This document shows positions 24,459 to 34,095 of a stretch of 34,140 nt of DNA, in pieces. The notes under the pieces are model-generated. The model did not search any database, was not told the origin of the DNA, and saw only the letters and a list, made by a program, of their open reading frames with translations. The DNA is taken from positions 1 through 34,140 of the forward strand of contig CAMATH010000092.1 of the NCBI GenBank assembly GCA_945860955.1. Reading direction: 5' to 3'. This stretch comes from Planctomicrobium piriforme (GTDB lineage: Bacteria; Planctomycetota; Planctomycetia; Planctomycetales; Planctomycetaceae). A program made the translations under genes and the position numbers. Positions within the stretch are counted from its first letter, which is position 1, and each line of letters opens with the position of its first letter.

Positions 24459-25709
24459 GTGAATCGAAAGTCTCTCACCACCTGGCTCCAGGCGGCGTTG
24501 TGCGTGGCGTTTCTGTCGACCGATTCGCTGGGGGGAGACTGGACGCGATTCCGCGGGCCAAATGGAACCGGCGTGGCCGACGAGGTCGCGATTCCCGTCT
24601 CGTTTGGCGAACAGGAGCGTCTGCTGTGGAAAGTTCCCGCCGGTGCCGGGAATTCCTCCCCCGTTGTGTCGAACGGACGGATTTTCTTTCAGACCACGAC
24701 CGAGGACGGCAGCGAGCGGCGGCTGCGCTGCCTGGCGTTGGCCGACGGGAAAGAAGTCTGGTCGCGCAAAGTCGCGGGGCGTGCCGCTCCGATTCATCAA
24801 AAGAGTAGTTTCGCCTCATGTTCCGGAACGGCCGATGCGAAACGAGTCGTGATGCCGTTTTGGGATGGTGAGGAACTCTCGGTCCACGCGTTTTCTGTGG
24901 ATGGCGAGCCGTTGTGGGTCCGCAAATTGGGGAAATTCAGCAGCCAGCACGGTGCCGGCCATTCCCCGATTCTGATTGACGGCAAAGTGATTCTGTCGAA
25001 TGATCAGGACGGTTTGTCGGAAGTCGTGGCTTTGAGTGCCGATTCAGGCGAAGTCCTCTGGAAGACCCCCCGCACCCCCACCAAGGCCAACTATTCGACT
25101 CCGCTGCTCGTCCAACGACCGGGGGCTGGGCTGGAGGTTCTGATCGCCGGCACTCCGGGAGCATCGACCTACGATCTGAAGACCGGCACCGAAACCTGGA
25201 AGTGGGTCTGGAAGAGCAACACCAAACAGTTGCGCTCGGTCGGTTCGCCGATTGTCATCGACGGACTGGTTGTTTTCACCGGAGGCAATGGCCCCGGCGA
25301 CCGACAGGTCGCCGCCGTCCGACTCGAAGGCGAGGGGGACGTGACCGACACGCACATGGCTTGGGAGACACACAAACTGTTTCCGTATGTGCCGTGCATG
25401 CTGACTCGTGGTGAACACATCTACTTCGTCAATGACGCGGGAATCGCCGGTTGCTTTGTGGCGAAAACCGGAGCGTCCGTTTGGACGAAACGGTTGGGGG
25501 AAGCGACCGTTTCCGCCTCCCCATTGATAGCGGGGAACAAGATTTACGCGCCGGCCGAAAACGGCACGGTGTTCGTGTTCGCTGCTTCCCCCGAGTTTGA
25601 ATTGCTGGCGACAAACCACATTGACGACGGAGTGATCGCCAGCCCGGCGGCAGTGGACGGGAAACTGATCATTCGCGGGAAAAAAAACCTGTACTGCTTC
25701 CAGGAGTAA
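24459..25709 (+). CDS. Secreted PQQ-like (BamB-type) beta-propeller protein
   Basis: A 416-residue protein with a signal peptide (hydrophobic stretch WLQAALCVAFLS). The start is GTG at 24459, with AAGAGG about 8 bases before it. The mature part opens DWTRFRGPNGTGVADE, the standard start of planctomycete PQQ-binding-like propeller proteins. Repeats of the type S-P-[IV]-[VI]-x-[DN]-G-[KR]-[IV] followed by ...W are visible at least five times (SSPVVSNGRIF, HSPILIDGKVI, GSPIVIDGLVV, SASPLIAGNKI, ASPAAVDGKLI). No dehydrogenase domain is attached, so PQQ binding itself is doubtful. The role is unknown. Confidence 0.88.
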   Translation: MNRKSLTTWLQAALCVAFLSTDSLGGDWTRFRGPNGTGVADEVAIPVSFGEQERLLWKVPAGAGNSSPVVSNGRIFFQTTTEDGSERRLRCLALADGKEVWSRKVAGRAAPIHQKSSFASCSGTADAKRVVMPFWDGEELSVHAFSVDGEPLWVRKLGKFSSQHGAGHSPILIDGKVILSNDQDGLSEVVALSADSGEVLWKTPRTPTKANYSTPLLVQRPGAGLEVLIAGTPGASTYDLKTGTETWKWVWKSNTKQLRSVGSPIVIDGLVVFTGGNGPGDRQVAAVRLEGEGDVTDTHMAWETHKLFPYVPCMLTRGEHIYFVNDAGIAGCFVAKTGASVWTKRLGEATVSASPLIAGNKIYAPAENGTVFVFAASPEFELLATNHIDDGVIASPAAVDGKLIIRGKKNLYCFQE

Positions 25710-25716
25710 AACAAAG

Positions 25717-25758
25717 CCGGCCTGCGAATCGCGGCTTTCGCCACAGATCGCAGGCCGG
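25717..25758 (-). terminator. Intrinsic terminator for the giant surface-protein gene
   Basis: The 11-base arms CCGGCCTGCGA (25717-25727) and TCGCAGGCCGG (25748-25758) pair perfectly around a 20-base loop. On the minus strand the hairpin is followed by CTTTGTTTTA, a good T-rich tail, so it should end transcription of the large gene. It may also act on the convergent plus-strand gene. Confidence 0.7.
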
Positions 25759-25787
25759 TCACGCTTCTCACCAGACGACCGGGTTGC

Positions 25788-28700
25788 CTAGTCGTTGTCG
25801 GTGATCTTCACGCTTCCCCAGAGGTAGGTTCCCAGTTGGGCACCAACCGCGTTCTGAACCGTCAGGCCGAAAGTCTCGGCTCCTTCTTTCAGCAGATCGT
25901 CCAGAATCGCGATCTGGATCGTCACCGAGGACACCCCGTTGGCGAACGTCACCTTCTGAATCGAGGGGCTGTTGAAGTCCACACCGTTGACCGCAGACGA
26001 TCCATACACCCCCAGGTCGGCCGACACTTCACCCGCCGTGCTTCCGCGGCGAGCCAGCGTGACGCTGACAAACCCGGTCCCCTCGCTGACGGTGTAGCTT
26101 GTCGTCGCCAGTTCGATCCCGCTTTCGTTCTCTACGATGGTCGCTTTCGCCGTCTTGACGGCACCCAGCGTTGCTCCTCCTTCGACCGACTTCAACGCGA
26201 TCGTGAAGACCTTATTCACGCTGACGGACGTGTTGTCGAGAATCGGAATCGTGAACGTCTTCACCGTTTCACCCGGGAGGAAGGTGAGTGTCCCCTTGGT
26301 CGAGGTGTAATTCGAACCCGCCCAGGCGGTCGCACTCGAGGCGACTCCGGTGTAGCCATCGCTGGTCTCGTATCGCACCGCGACAGTCCCCTGCGAACCG
26401 CCGGTCCGGTTGACGGTCACAGTCAGGTTGCCGCCATTCTCGTTCACCAAGTACGACGAAGCGCTCAGTTGCAGAGTTCCGGGTGTCGCCCAGACATCGT
26501 TGTCGACAATGGCCGCGTTCCACGTCCAGTTCCCCTGCTCGGCCCCCACCGCGTTCGACATCGCGACGCCGAACGATTCATTCGGTTCCATCATGGTGTC
26601 GTTGAAGATCGGAATCATCACCGTCTTGCTGTACTCACCAGGGGCGAAGTTGAGGGTCACATTCACGGCGGTGTAGTCGATACCCGCGACCGCTGACCCC
26701 CAATCTTGCGTGCTGATTTTCACCGATGCCGGTGTGGCGAGCGATCCTTGACGCACCACTTCAACTGGCAGGAAGCCCGCAGATTCGTTCACGCTGAACG
26801 ACCATCCGCCGTTGGGTGCCTTGAAGTAGAACGTCGACTCGTTGTCGATGATCGTGACATTCGTCGTCCCGGGATTGCCCACAGTCGCGTCATTCGTCGG
26901 GCTGTAGAGCTGAATCGAGAAGACCTTGTTCATCTCAGTGGCGTTGTCGTCCGTCAGCGTGATCCGCACGGTTTTCGACATTTCACCAGCGGCGAAGGTC
27001 AATTGTCCGGGGAGGAAGTCATATTCCGAATCGGCCCAGGCCGACGCGGTGGTCACTCCGTCGCCGGCCCCCGTGTCGTAGAGTCGGACGCTCGCTTCCA
27101 CATTGCCGCCATTCACGCGATTGATGACGACATCCAGGTACGGTGTCCCCTCAATCACGTTGTACGTCGTGGAACCGAACACGAATGTCCCCGCCTGTTT
27201 GGCGTCATCGCTTTCGATCCGGACACGAACTTCCGACTGCTGGCCGACGTTTCCGCCGTTCGTTGGGTCGCTCAGTTTCAACACAAACGCCTCATCTCCT
27301 TCGTACCAGGCGTCGTTCGTGATCGGAATGGTGATCGTCTTCGACATTTCGCCGTCGGCGAACGTCAGCGTCCCCATCACGCTCGTGTAGTCGCTACCCG
27401 CCGTGGCGGGAGTGTCGTTGTCGGTCGGATACAACAGGTCGGTGTGCCGTTTCACCCAGGTCGGCTTCTGCGGTGGCGTGAACTGGGCGGTGGTGTAGTT
27501 GACACTCACTTCTCCATTCGAACCTCCCTTGCGAACCACCGTCACCGTCGCGGTTCCGGCGGCTTCGTTGATCGTCACCGTCTTGTCCTGGAACTCGAAC
27601 GTGCCGGGAATCCAGGCGTCGTCGCTGAGAATGTTCAACGTCGCCTGGTCGCTCGCCGGTCCGCCCAGGTCGGCGGGATCGGCCAGCGTGTTCAGCGTCA
27701 GGAACACCGTTTCCGTCTGTTCGATGGTCGGGTCGTTGTTCACGAACGCCCGAATCGTCTTGCGGTACTCTCCCGGTTTGAACGTGACGATCTCGTTGAT
27801 CGGCGTGTAGTCGCCGTTGCCGGCCGTCCCGTTCGCCGACGTCACAATTACCGACAGGGTTCCTTCGGTGTCCCCCGTGCGGATAATCGCGATTTCCCCC
27901 ATTCCGATCTCTTCATAGGCCACCGTGTTGTCCCACTCGAATTGCACGGCGGGGAGCGAGACTCCCGCTTCGTACGCTCCGATATCGACCCCCGCGCCGC
28001 TCGGCCTCGGGTGGTGGAAGATGTCGACCCCCGGGGCGTGGCTGGCGTCACCGGCGTCGATCGCGATGCTCCCCGGCTTCAGGTGATAATCGTTCGCCGA
28101 CGGATTGACGAACATCGCGTCCAGGGCGGCCATCACGCTCCCTTGAGGCAGCACGATCGAATGCGCGTCGGTTCCTCCCGTGAACGTCTGGTAGTCGGCG
28201 AAGGAGTGATTGTAGCCGTCGAGCTGGAACAGATCCTGGACGAAGTTGTAATCCGAGTACGCCGGCAGACTGTTGGCTTCGATGTTCACGCTGCCCCGGT
28301 TCGGGTTCTTCGTCAGCAGAATGTTGTTGACGACCGTGTTGCCACTGCTGCCGTTGATCATCAGCAGTGCCCACCGCGAGTCGGCCGCCATGATGACCGT
28401 GTTGTTCTGGACGAGGTTATTCGTCGACGAATCGGCGGCGTACCCGACGTACAACACAATGCCCGTGGCGTGGTTGTTGTACAGCAGATTGTTGCGAACG
28501 ATGCTGTCCTGGAAGCCGTCGAGATTCAACGCCCCGCCCCCGCCGACGCCGTTTTCGTAGATGACGTTCCCTTCGACGAGGTTGTTCGAATGCACCCCGT
28601 CACCGGGCAAATGTCCGTCGGCATTGAACTGGATGCCGCCGCAGCGATTGCCGAAGACGATGTTGTTGCGAACGATCGCGCCGTCGGCCGAATTGCTGAC

Positions 28701-31016
28701 ATAGATGCCGTGTTCCTTCACCGAGCCGGACGCAATGTTGTTCTCGATGATGATGTTCTCGGACCAGCCGGTAAGGAATCCCCAGTAGCCGTTGTTTTCC
28801 GAAACGTTTTCCCGCAACACCACGCCGTCGTTGAGAACCGATCGGATTCCCGTTCGCGGCATATTCGCCACCTGGAACCCTTCGATCGTCACGAAGGACG
28901 CTCCCTCGACGTTGATGCCGTCGAGGTTGTTCGCGGAATTTGGAGCGTCGATGTTGACCCCCGGCTTGGCATGGAAGGTGATCCGCGCGTCGGGTTTGCC
29001 ACTGGTGGTGATCTGGAAGCCCCAGTAATTCCCGGGCTGCACAATCACGTAATCCCCCGCATGAACATTGTCGGCGGCGAATTGCAGCGAGTGCCAGGGA
29101 TTTGCCTCGCTGCCGTCACCGGTCACGTCACTCCCCGCGTTGCTGACCCACTTCGTGCCGTAGTGCAGGGTGATTGGTGTGTTGAGATCATCGATCGTCA
29201 TCGACGCCGTGCTTTGGTGGCCCAGCCGCACGGGGAATGAGCCGTTGGTGGTCGGATGACTGAGCGTGAACAGGAAGTGTTCATCCCCTTCGGCACCCGA
29301 ATCGGTCAGAAGCGACACGGGAACGAACTTCTCGGTTTCCCCGGGGGCGAACGTCAGCGTTCCATTGACCGCGACAAAATCCTGGCCCGCTTTGGCCGTG
29401 CCGGCGAGTGTGGCGTAGTCCACCGTCACGGTATCGGTTGCTTGACCATGTCGCACGATCCGCACGGTGATCGACTTGCCCTCATCGTTGTGGTACCCCT
29501 TCGAGTCGAATTCCAATGAGGGAGAACCATATTGAGCGGGAGGCAGCGACAGATTCGCGCCGGAGTTGTATTCATCGGCCCCCAGATCCGACGCCCCGTC
29601 GGAACGCAGGTTGCCGTCAATGTCTTTCGTCAGACCGGCCAGCGCGAACGCCTTGCCAATCGCGGGGCTGTTCGCCGTCAGGTGCCAACTGGTGTCAAGC
29701 TGCGGATTGCCCAGAATGCTGTGGGTGTCGTAGCCGTAGTTCGATTTCCACTGCGAGAAAGTCTGTTCGGGAGTCCCCTCCCCTGTGAGATTCCGATCGA
29801 TAAACAGCGTTCCCCGCACGCTGGTACCGTAGTACTGGTTGTAGTCGAGATTCAGCCCCCCGGTGATGCTCCCCTCGCGGATGTCGACCATGCGGGTGGT
29901 ATTGTCCGAGTTGGTGACAATGATGTTGTTGACCACGGTCGGGTTGGTCGACGCCACGTGGTAGTAACTGGGGGCGGTGTTCGAGACCCACATGTCGTAC
30001 CCGCCGAACTGAATCGGTGCCTGGGCGTCCTTCGAGGGGTTGACCAGCGTGTTGTTGTAGACCTGGGCGTTCAGGGCACCGTAGATGCCAATTCCCGACT
30101 GGCCAGCGTTGACCACGATGTTGTTGCGAACCACCGTGTCGATACTGGCGTAGTTCCCGACGTTCGACGGTTCGAGCCATTCGAGTTCGGAATAGAACCC
30201 GTTGACGATTCCCGCACCGGCCGTGTCTTTGACGAGGTTGTTCTCGATCAGCGAGTTCTCGGTCCCACCCGCGGTCAGAATGCCGATGCCGGGAATGTCG
30301 TGGATGTAGTTCCCGCGGGCGATCATCCGGTCGCCGTTGTTGTTGTCGATTCCGTCGGCGCTGGAAGTGGTTCTGCGGCCGCTGTTGTAGATCTCGGAGT
30401 TGAGAATCGAGATGTCGTTCGCCCCCGGGGTGATCTTGATCGCGTCGACACCTGTGTCGTGCACTTTCACGTGGTCCAGTGTGATGCCACTGGCCCCCTT
30501 GTGGGTGCTGCCGGCGGAAAAGTCGCTGTCCCACCAGTCCCAGAACATGACCCCGTAGTAGTACCCGCCGCTGATTTCGAGGTTTTCGAGCCTTCCCCCT
30601 TGCACGTCGTAGTTGTAGCGAATGACCGAGTTGGCGTGACCATCGGTGTATTGAGTGAGGGGGGACTCGATCACCCCCCACTCACCCGGCTGCGAGCGAA
30701 TGGTGAGGTTGTCGATATCGATGTTGAATCCCCCTTCATACACGCCGTTGCGGAGGGTGATCGTGTCGCCATCGGCCGACGCGTCCAGGGCCCGGCGAAT
30801 GGTCTTGAACGGGGCGTCGATCGCGCCGGTTCCCCAGTCGTTTCCGGTGGGGGCGACGAAAAACTCGGCCGTCAGCAGCATGCGACTTTCCAACCTCTCG
30901 GTCGGAACCAAGCGTCCACTGCGGATCTTTCGCTTCCGCCGATCCGCTTTCGCAAAACGCATCCAATCAGAGACTTTCGCCCGCGCCCAATCCGCAATCC
31001 TGGTCTTGAAATACAT
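25788..31016 (-). CDS. Giant secreted protein with two parallel beta-helices and seven Calx-beta domains
   Basis: About 1742 residues from the ATG at 31016 (a GTG at 31052 is also possible). A basic N-terminus leads to PTERLESRMLLTAEFF, a variant of the LEPR-xLL motif found at the start of very large surface proteins in planctomycetes. A right-handed beta-helix rich in NN-I-V turns spans about 50-480; Calx-beta 1 about 497-615; a second beta-helix about 618-1018, again opened by a GDYVIVQPG-type segment; then Calx-beta 2-7 to the end, each with DY-T or DF-x, GE-x-K-T and a closing DDN/DND. Two helix/Calx modules look duplicated. The protein stops after the last ITDND without a visible anchor or sorting signal. 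Adhesion or polysaccharide binding is plausible. Confidence 0.88.
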   Translation of the reverse strand: MYFKTRIADWARAKVSDWMRFAKADRRKRKIRSGRLVPTERLESRMLLTAEFFVAPTGNDWGTGAIDAPFKTIRRALDASADGDTITLRNGVYEGGFNIDIDNLTIRSQPGEWGVIESPLTQYTDGHANSVIRYNYDVQGGRLENLEISGGYYYGVMFWDWWDSDFSAGSTHKGASGITLDHVKVHDTGVDAIKITPGANDISILNSEIYNSGRRTTSSADGIDNNNGDRMIARGNYIHDIPGIGILTAGGTENSLIENNLVKDTAGAGIVNGFYSELEWLEPSNVGNYASIDTVVRNNIVVNAGQSGIGIYGALNAQVYNNTLVNPSKDAQAPIQFGGYDMWVSNTAPSYYHVASTNPTVVNNIIVTNSDNTTRMVDIREGSITGGLNLDYNQYYGTSVRGTLFIDRNLTGEGTPEQTFSQWKSNYGYDTHSILGNPQLDTSWHLTANSPAIGKAFALAGLTKDIDGNLRSDGASDLGADEYNSGANLSLPPAQYGSPSLEFDSKGYHNDEGKSITVRIVRHGQATDTVTVDYATLAGTAKAGQDFVAVNGTLTFAPGETEKFVPVSLLTDSGAEGDEHFLFTLSHPTTNGSFPVRLGHQSTASMTIDDLNTPITLHYGTKWVSNAGSDVTGDGSEANPWHSLQFAADNVHAGDYVIVQPGNYWGFQITTSGKPDARITFHAKPGVNIDAPNSANNLDGINVEGASFVTIEGFQVANMPRTGIRSVLNDGVVLRENVSENNGYWGFLTGWSENIIIENNIASGSVKEHGIYVSNSADGAIVRNNIVFGNRCGGIQFNADGHLPGDGVHSNNLVEGNVIYENGVGGGGALNLDGFQDSIVRNNLLYNNHATGIVLYVGYAADSSTNNLVQNNTVIMAADSRWALLMINGSSGNTVVNNILLTKNPNRGSVNIEANSLPAYSDYNFVQDLFQLDGYNHSFADYQTFTGGTDAHSIVLPQGSVMAALDAMFVNPSANDYHLKPGSIAIDAGDASHAPGVDIFHHPRPSGAGVDIGAYEAGVSLPAVQFEWDNTVAYEEIGMGEIAIIRTGDTEGTLSVIVTSANGTAGNGDYTPINEIVTFKPGEYRKTIRAFVNNDPTIEQTETVFLTLNTLADPADLGGPASDQATLNILSDDAWIPGTFEFQDKTVTINEAAGTATVTVVRKGGSNGEVSVNYTTAQFTPPQKPTWVKRHTDLLYPTDNDTPATAGSDYTSVMGTLTFADGEMSKTITIPITNDAWYEGDEAFVLKLSDPTNGGNVGQQSEVRVRIESDDAKQAGTFVFGSTTYNVIEGTPYLDVVINRVNGGNVEASVRLYDTGAGDGVTTASAWADSEYDFLPGQLTFAAGEMSKTVRITLTDDNATEMNKVFSIQLYSPTNDATVGNPGTTNVTIIDNESTFYFKAPNGGWSFSVNESAGFLPVEVVRQGSLATPASVKISTQDWGSAVAGIDYTAVNVTLNFAPGEYSKTVMIPIFNDTMMEPNESFGVAMSNAVGAEQGNWTWNAAIVDNDVWATPGTLQLSASSYLVNENGGNLTVTVNRTGGSQGTVAVRYETSDGYTGVASSATAWAGSNYTSTKGTLTFLPGETVKTFTIPILDNTSVSVNKVFTIALKSVEGGATLGAVKTAKATIVENESGIELATTSYTVSEGTGFVSVTLARRGSTAGEVSADLGVYGSSAVNGVDFNSPSIQKVTFANGVSSVTIQIAILDDLLKEGAETFGLTVQNAVGAQLGTYLWGSVKITDND

Positions 31017-31308
31017 GCTGTCTCGAAGCTCCGCTGAGGGGAAACTGGTCACAAGAAGAGTGGGTGATGCCCCCCAGTCGTGCGGGAGGCGGCGGTGTGA
31101 CAGGAAAATTCGAAAGAATTTCGAAATTTCCCCCGGAAGGCTGCCCGGTCGTTACGTCGACCGTCCGATCGCTCGACGCGACCGCTCCCGTCACCTGCCA
31201 ACCAGTGAATCACTGGCCTGTGACAAGGAAATACCCAACCGGTTCCATCGCCCCTCACGCTTTGTGCGAGAATTCTCAGCAAGCACCAAATTCCTTGAAA
31301 ACCTAGCT

Positions 31309-31848
31309 TCACCCGCCTCCAGCCATCCAGGCACACTCCACCACCGCGCAAATCCCCAAAGCAACCAGCATCGACAGGCAACCCGATCCCGGCCGCGTGA
31401 TGCTGTGACGGATTGCCAGTCGGTCGACGGCCTCAACCGAGTCGCCGGGACTCGCACCGGTCGACTCGCGGTACAAGTCAGCGGCACCAGCGCGGTCCCC
31501 CGAGCGCAGCAGATTCAGCAGGTCTGCCTCCTGGCTGGTCCCTTCACTGACGCCCGACTTGCGAACCGCCATCGGCTCCCCCTTTTGGACCGCAAGTAAA
31601 GCCCGTTGGGACTCACGCGCTGAGCCACCCGTTCTGGCTCGATAGAGCTTCAATGCCTCGGTGTCGCGACGCTGCAAGACGAGTGACACCATCTCGGGAT
31701 GCCAGGTGACATCGTCAGCCCGAACCGATGGAAACCGCTCAAACGATGATGCGCGGGGTAAATCGAATCGCGGCAGCATCGCGCCACACTGCGCACAGTC
31801 TACAACTCCGGCAGCGTTCTTGTGCGAACAAAACAGGCACCGCATCAT
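31309..31848 (-). CDS. Zinc-ribbon protein with two L7/L12-like helical repeats and a C-terminal membrane segment
   Basis: A 179-residue protein starting MMRCLFCSHKN. Two CxxC pairs, CLFC and CAQC, form a zinc ribbon. Two related helical units follow, EALKLYRARTGGSARESQRAL and AADLYRESTGASPGDSVEAV, each with a YR-x-x-TG pattern close to the ribosomal L7/L12 C-terminal signature. A hydrophobic stretch near the end (CLSMLVALGICAVVECAW) is a membrane anchor. GGAGG lies 6 bases before the ATG at 31848. The function is unknown; similar zinc-ribbon proteins with such repeats are scattered in planctomycetes. Confidence 0.7.
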   Translation of the reverse strand: MMRCLFCSHKNAAGVVDCAQCGAMLPRFDLPRASSFERFPSVRADDVTWHPEMVSLVLQRRDTEALKLYRARTGGSARESQRALLAVQKGEPMAVRKSGVSEGTSQEADLLNLLRSGDRAGAADLYRESTGASPGDSVEAVDRLAIRHSITRPGSGCLSMLVALGICAVVECAWMAGGG

Positions 31849-32192
31849 CAAGGCCTCCGTTTTCCGGCGGTGACAAGGAATCGGTTCGTACCGCCAGCCA
31901 CTATTGTACACGAATCTGCGCTACCCCAGGACGCTGAGCGAAACAGTCGCAAACGACGCCGGCGTTGTATTCACTCCCCCGCTGGGACCGCGCGGCGTCG
32001 GATTCATTTCGCGACGGACGGCTCACTTGAGAGGTTGCGCCAGCCCAGAATGCGCCGAATGCCGAAGATCGCACAGCGGGCCGCGTTCACAGTGAGTGCG
32101 GGCTAGGTAACCGCAGGCGGCGATTGGGTGTAACTTTCCCCCATGATTGGTAAACTCCCGCATCGTTTCCCGTGCTTTTCAAAGGACACCGC
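31849..32192. other. Divergent intergenic region holding the second repeat copy
   Basis: About 340 bases between the divergent zinc-ribbon and DUF1080-GSDH genes. Copy 2 of the 136-base repeat fills 31970-32105, leaving about 87 bases before the plus-strand start. An AAAGGA ribosome binding site lies just before 32193. Promoters for both genes are expected here; none is clear. Confidence 0.6.
31970..32105. repeat. Dispersed 136-base repeat, copy 2
   Basis: This is the second copy of the repeat at 14741-14876, in the same orientation, without gaps. The 23 substitutions lie mainly in the middle (bases 61-100) and near the right end, while both outer blocks are conserved. It ends just before the promoter region of the DUF1080-GSDH gene. 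The fate of both copies, intergenic and without a shared neighbour, fits a non-coding mobile or REP-like repeat. Confidence 0.8.
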
Positions 32193-34088
32193 ATGCGTCG
32201 CTCATTCCGTCTCGCCGCTCTCTTTTTGCTGCTGGCCCCCTGGGCCGCCCGCATTTCGCTGGCGGAAGAAAACTCACTCTCCGATTACGAAAAAAAGACA
32301 GGCTGGAAGCTGCTGTTCGACGGCAAATCGAAAACCGGCTGGCGGAACTTCAAGAAGACCGACATCAGTGACGGCTGGGTCGTTGAGGACGGTGCCCTGG
32401 TTCGCAAAGCGGGCGGCGCGGGGGACATTGTCACCACCGAGCAGTACGACAGCTTTGAACTCTCCATCGAGTACAAGATCTCGAAGGGGGGCAACAGCGG
32501 GATCATGTTCCATGTGACCGAGGAACTCGACGCCCCGTGGCAGACAGGCCCCGAACTCCAGGTTCAGGACAATGTCGATGGCCACGACCCGCAGAAGTCC
32601 GGCTGGCTCTATCAGCTCTACCAGCCGATGCCCGACTTCTTCACGAGAAAAGTCACGGACGCCACCCGCCCGGTCGGCGAATGGAACAACATCGTCCTCA
32701 AGGTCACGCCGGCCGCCTGTGAAATCAACATGAACGGCATCCGCTACGCCGTCTTCCAGAAGGGAAGCGACGACTGGAATCAGCGCGTCGCGAAAAGCAA
32801 ATTCTCGCAGTGGGCCCCGTTCGGCAAGCCGACCAAGGGCTATCTCTCTCTGCAAGATCACGGCGACCTGGTCGCGTACCGCAACATCAAGCTGCGTCCG
32901 CTCCCCGAAGGGAAGGCGCCGTCGGAAGCAGTCGATGGCGTACTGAACGTCGGCTTCGAACCGGCCTTCCCCGGCATCAAGTGGGCGGGATATGAAGGGA
33001 CCGACGAGAATGGCAAGAACCGTGAGTTCCGCCCGATCGTTCTGACACATGCGGGGGACGGTACCAATCGCCGATTCGTCGCGACGCAGCACGGCGTGAT
33101 TCACGTGGTCCCCGGGTCGGGCAAAGTCGCCGAGAGCAAGATCTTCGCCGACCTGACCGATCGAGTCGTTTACAAGGACAACGAAAACGAAGAAGGCTTC
33201 CTCGGATTCGCGTTCCATCCGAAATACAAGCAGAACGGCGAGTTCTTCGTGTATTACACCTCGAAGAAGCACAAGCCGCACACGTCGGTGGTGTCGCGGT
33301 TCCGCGTTTCGAAAACCGATCCCAACAAATTCGACCCGTCATTCGAAGAAGAGTTGCTGGTGATTCCGCAGCCGTTCTGGAATCACAACGGTGGTACGAT
33401 CTGCTTCGGCCCGGACGGATATCTGTACATCGCGCTGGGTGACGGCGGCGCGGGGAACGATCCGATGGGGAACGCGCAGAACCTGGAAACCCTGCTGGGT
33501 GACATTCTGCGGATCGATGTCGACAAGAAGGACGCGGGCCTGAATTACGCGATTCCCAAAGACAATCCGTTTGTCGGCGTGGCAAAGGCCCGGCCCGAGA
33601 TTTTCGCGCTCGGCGTTCGGAATATCTGGCGGATGGCGTTCGACCGGCAGACAGGAACTCTGTGGGCCGCCGACGTGGGCCAGAACCTGTACGAAGAGAT
33701 CAACATCATCGTCAAGGGGGGCAACTACGGGTGGAATCGTCGCGAGGCGGCTCATCCGTTCGCGGCCATCGCTCCGAAAGAGTCCGACAAGCTGATCGAC
33801 CCGATTTTCGAGTACGACCACATGGTCGGATCGTCCATCACCGGCGGTCACGTGTATCGCGGCAAGAAAATTCCGGCACTGGTTGGCAAGTACCTGTATG
33901 CCGACTACGTTACGGGTAAACTCTGGGCGTTGCAGTACGACGAGAAGGCGAAGAAAGTGGTTTCGAACCACTCGATTCCCAGTCCGAAGCTCCCCGTGAT
34001 TTCGTTTGGTGAAGACGAAGCGGGAGAGGCGTACTTCATGATCGTGACCGCCGACGGCCAGGGAGTCTTTCAATTCGCCGGCAAGTAA
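32193..34088 (+). CDS. Secreted DUF1080 domain fused to a PQQ-dependent sugar dehydrogenase
   Basis: A 631-residue protein with a signal peptide (hydrophobic FRLAALFLLLAPWAA, cleaved near SLA). Residues about 35-240 are a DUF1080 / 3-keto-disaccharide hydrolase domain (GWKLLFDGKSKTGWRNF, GNSGIMFHVTEE, GPELQVQDN, GYLSLQDHG). Residues about 250-630 are a GSDH-type beta-propeller (GFLGFAFHPKY, FWNHNGGTICFGPDGYLYIA, LGDGGAGNDP, ALGVRNIWRM, ADVGQNLYEEIN). The His of NHNGG and the surrounding residues suit PQQ and sugar binding. ATG at 32193 is chosen because AAAGGA lies 6 to 7 bases before it; a GTG at 32172 is the alternative. It could oxidise or hydrolyse oligosaccharides outside the cell; a soluble electron acceptor is not encoded nearby. 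Confidence 0.9.
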   Translation: MRRSFRLAALFLLLAPWAARISLAEENSLSDYEKKTGWKLLFDGKSKTGWRNFKKTDISDGWVVEDGALVRKAGGAGDIVTTEQYDSFELSIEYKISKGGNSGIMFHVTEELDAPWQTGPELQVQDNVDGHDPQKSGWLYQLYQPMPDFFTRKVTDATRPVGEWNNIVLKVTPAACEINMNGIRYAVFQKGSDDWNQRVAKSKFSQWAPFGKPTKGYLSLQDHGDLVAYRNIKLRPLPEGKAPSEAVDGVLNVGFEPAFPGIKWAGYEGTDENGKNREFRPIVLTHAGDGTNRRFVATQHGVIHVVPGSGKVAESKIFADLTDRVVYKDNENEEGFLGFAFHPKYKQNGEFFVYYTSKKHKPHTSVVSRFRVSKTDPNKFDPSFEEELLVIPQPFWNHNGGTICFGPDGYLYIALGDGGAGNDPMGNAQNLETLLGDILRIDVDKKDAGLNYAIPKDNPFVGVAKARPEIFALGVRNIWRMAFDRQTGTLWAADVGQNLYEEINIIVKGGNYGWNRREAAHPFAAIAPKESDKLIDPIFEYDHMVGSSITGGHVYRGKKIPALVGKYLYADYVTGKLWALQYDEKAKKVVSNHSIPSPKLPVISFGEDEAGEAYFMIVTADGQGVFQFAGK

Positions 34089-34095
34089 TCTGATC

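Noticed and set aside
26706-29240. An 844-codon open frame on the plus strand
   Set aside because: It is antisense to the giant Calx-beta/beta-helix protein, whose domains are clear. Its composition mirrors the repeats of the sense gene.
29532-31037. A 501-codon open frame on the plus strand
   Set aside because: Antisense to the same giant gene, with Val/Arg/Asp-rich low-information sequence and no family motif.
31822-32106. An open frame across repeat copy 2, with a similar frame in copy 1
   Set aside because: Substitutions between the copies show no third-position bias and neither frame has a ribosome binding site.
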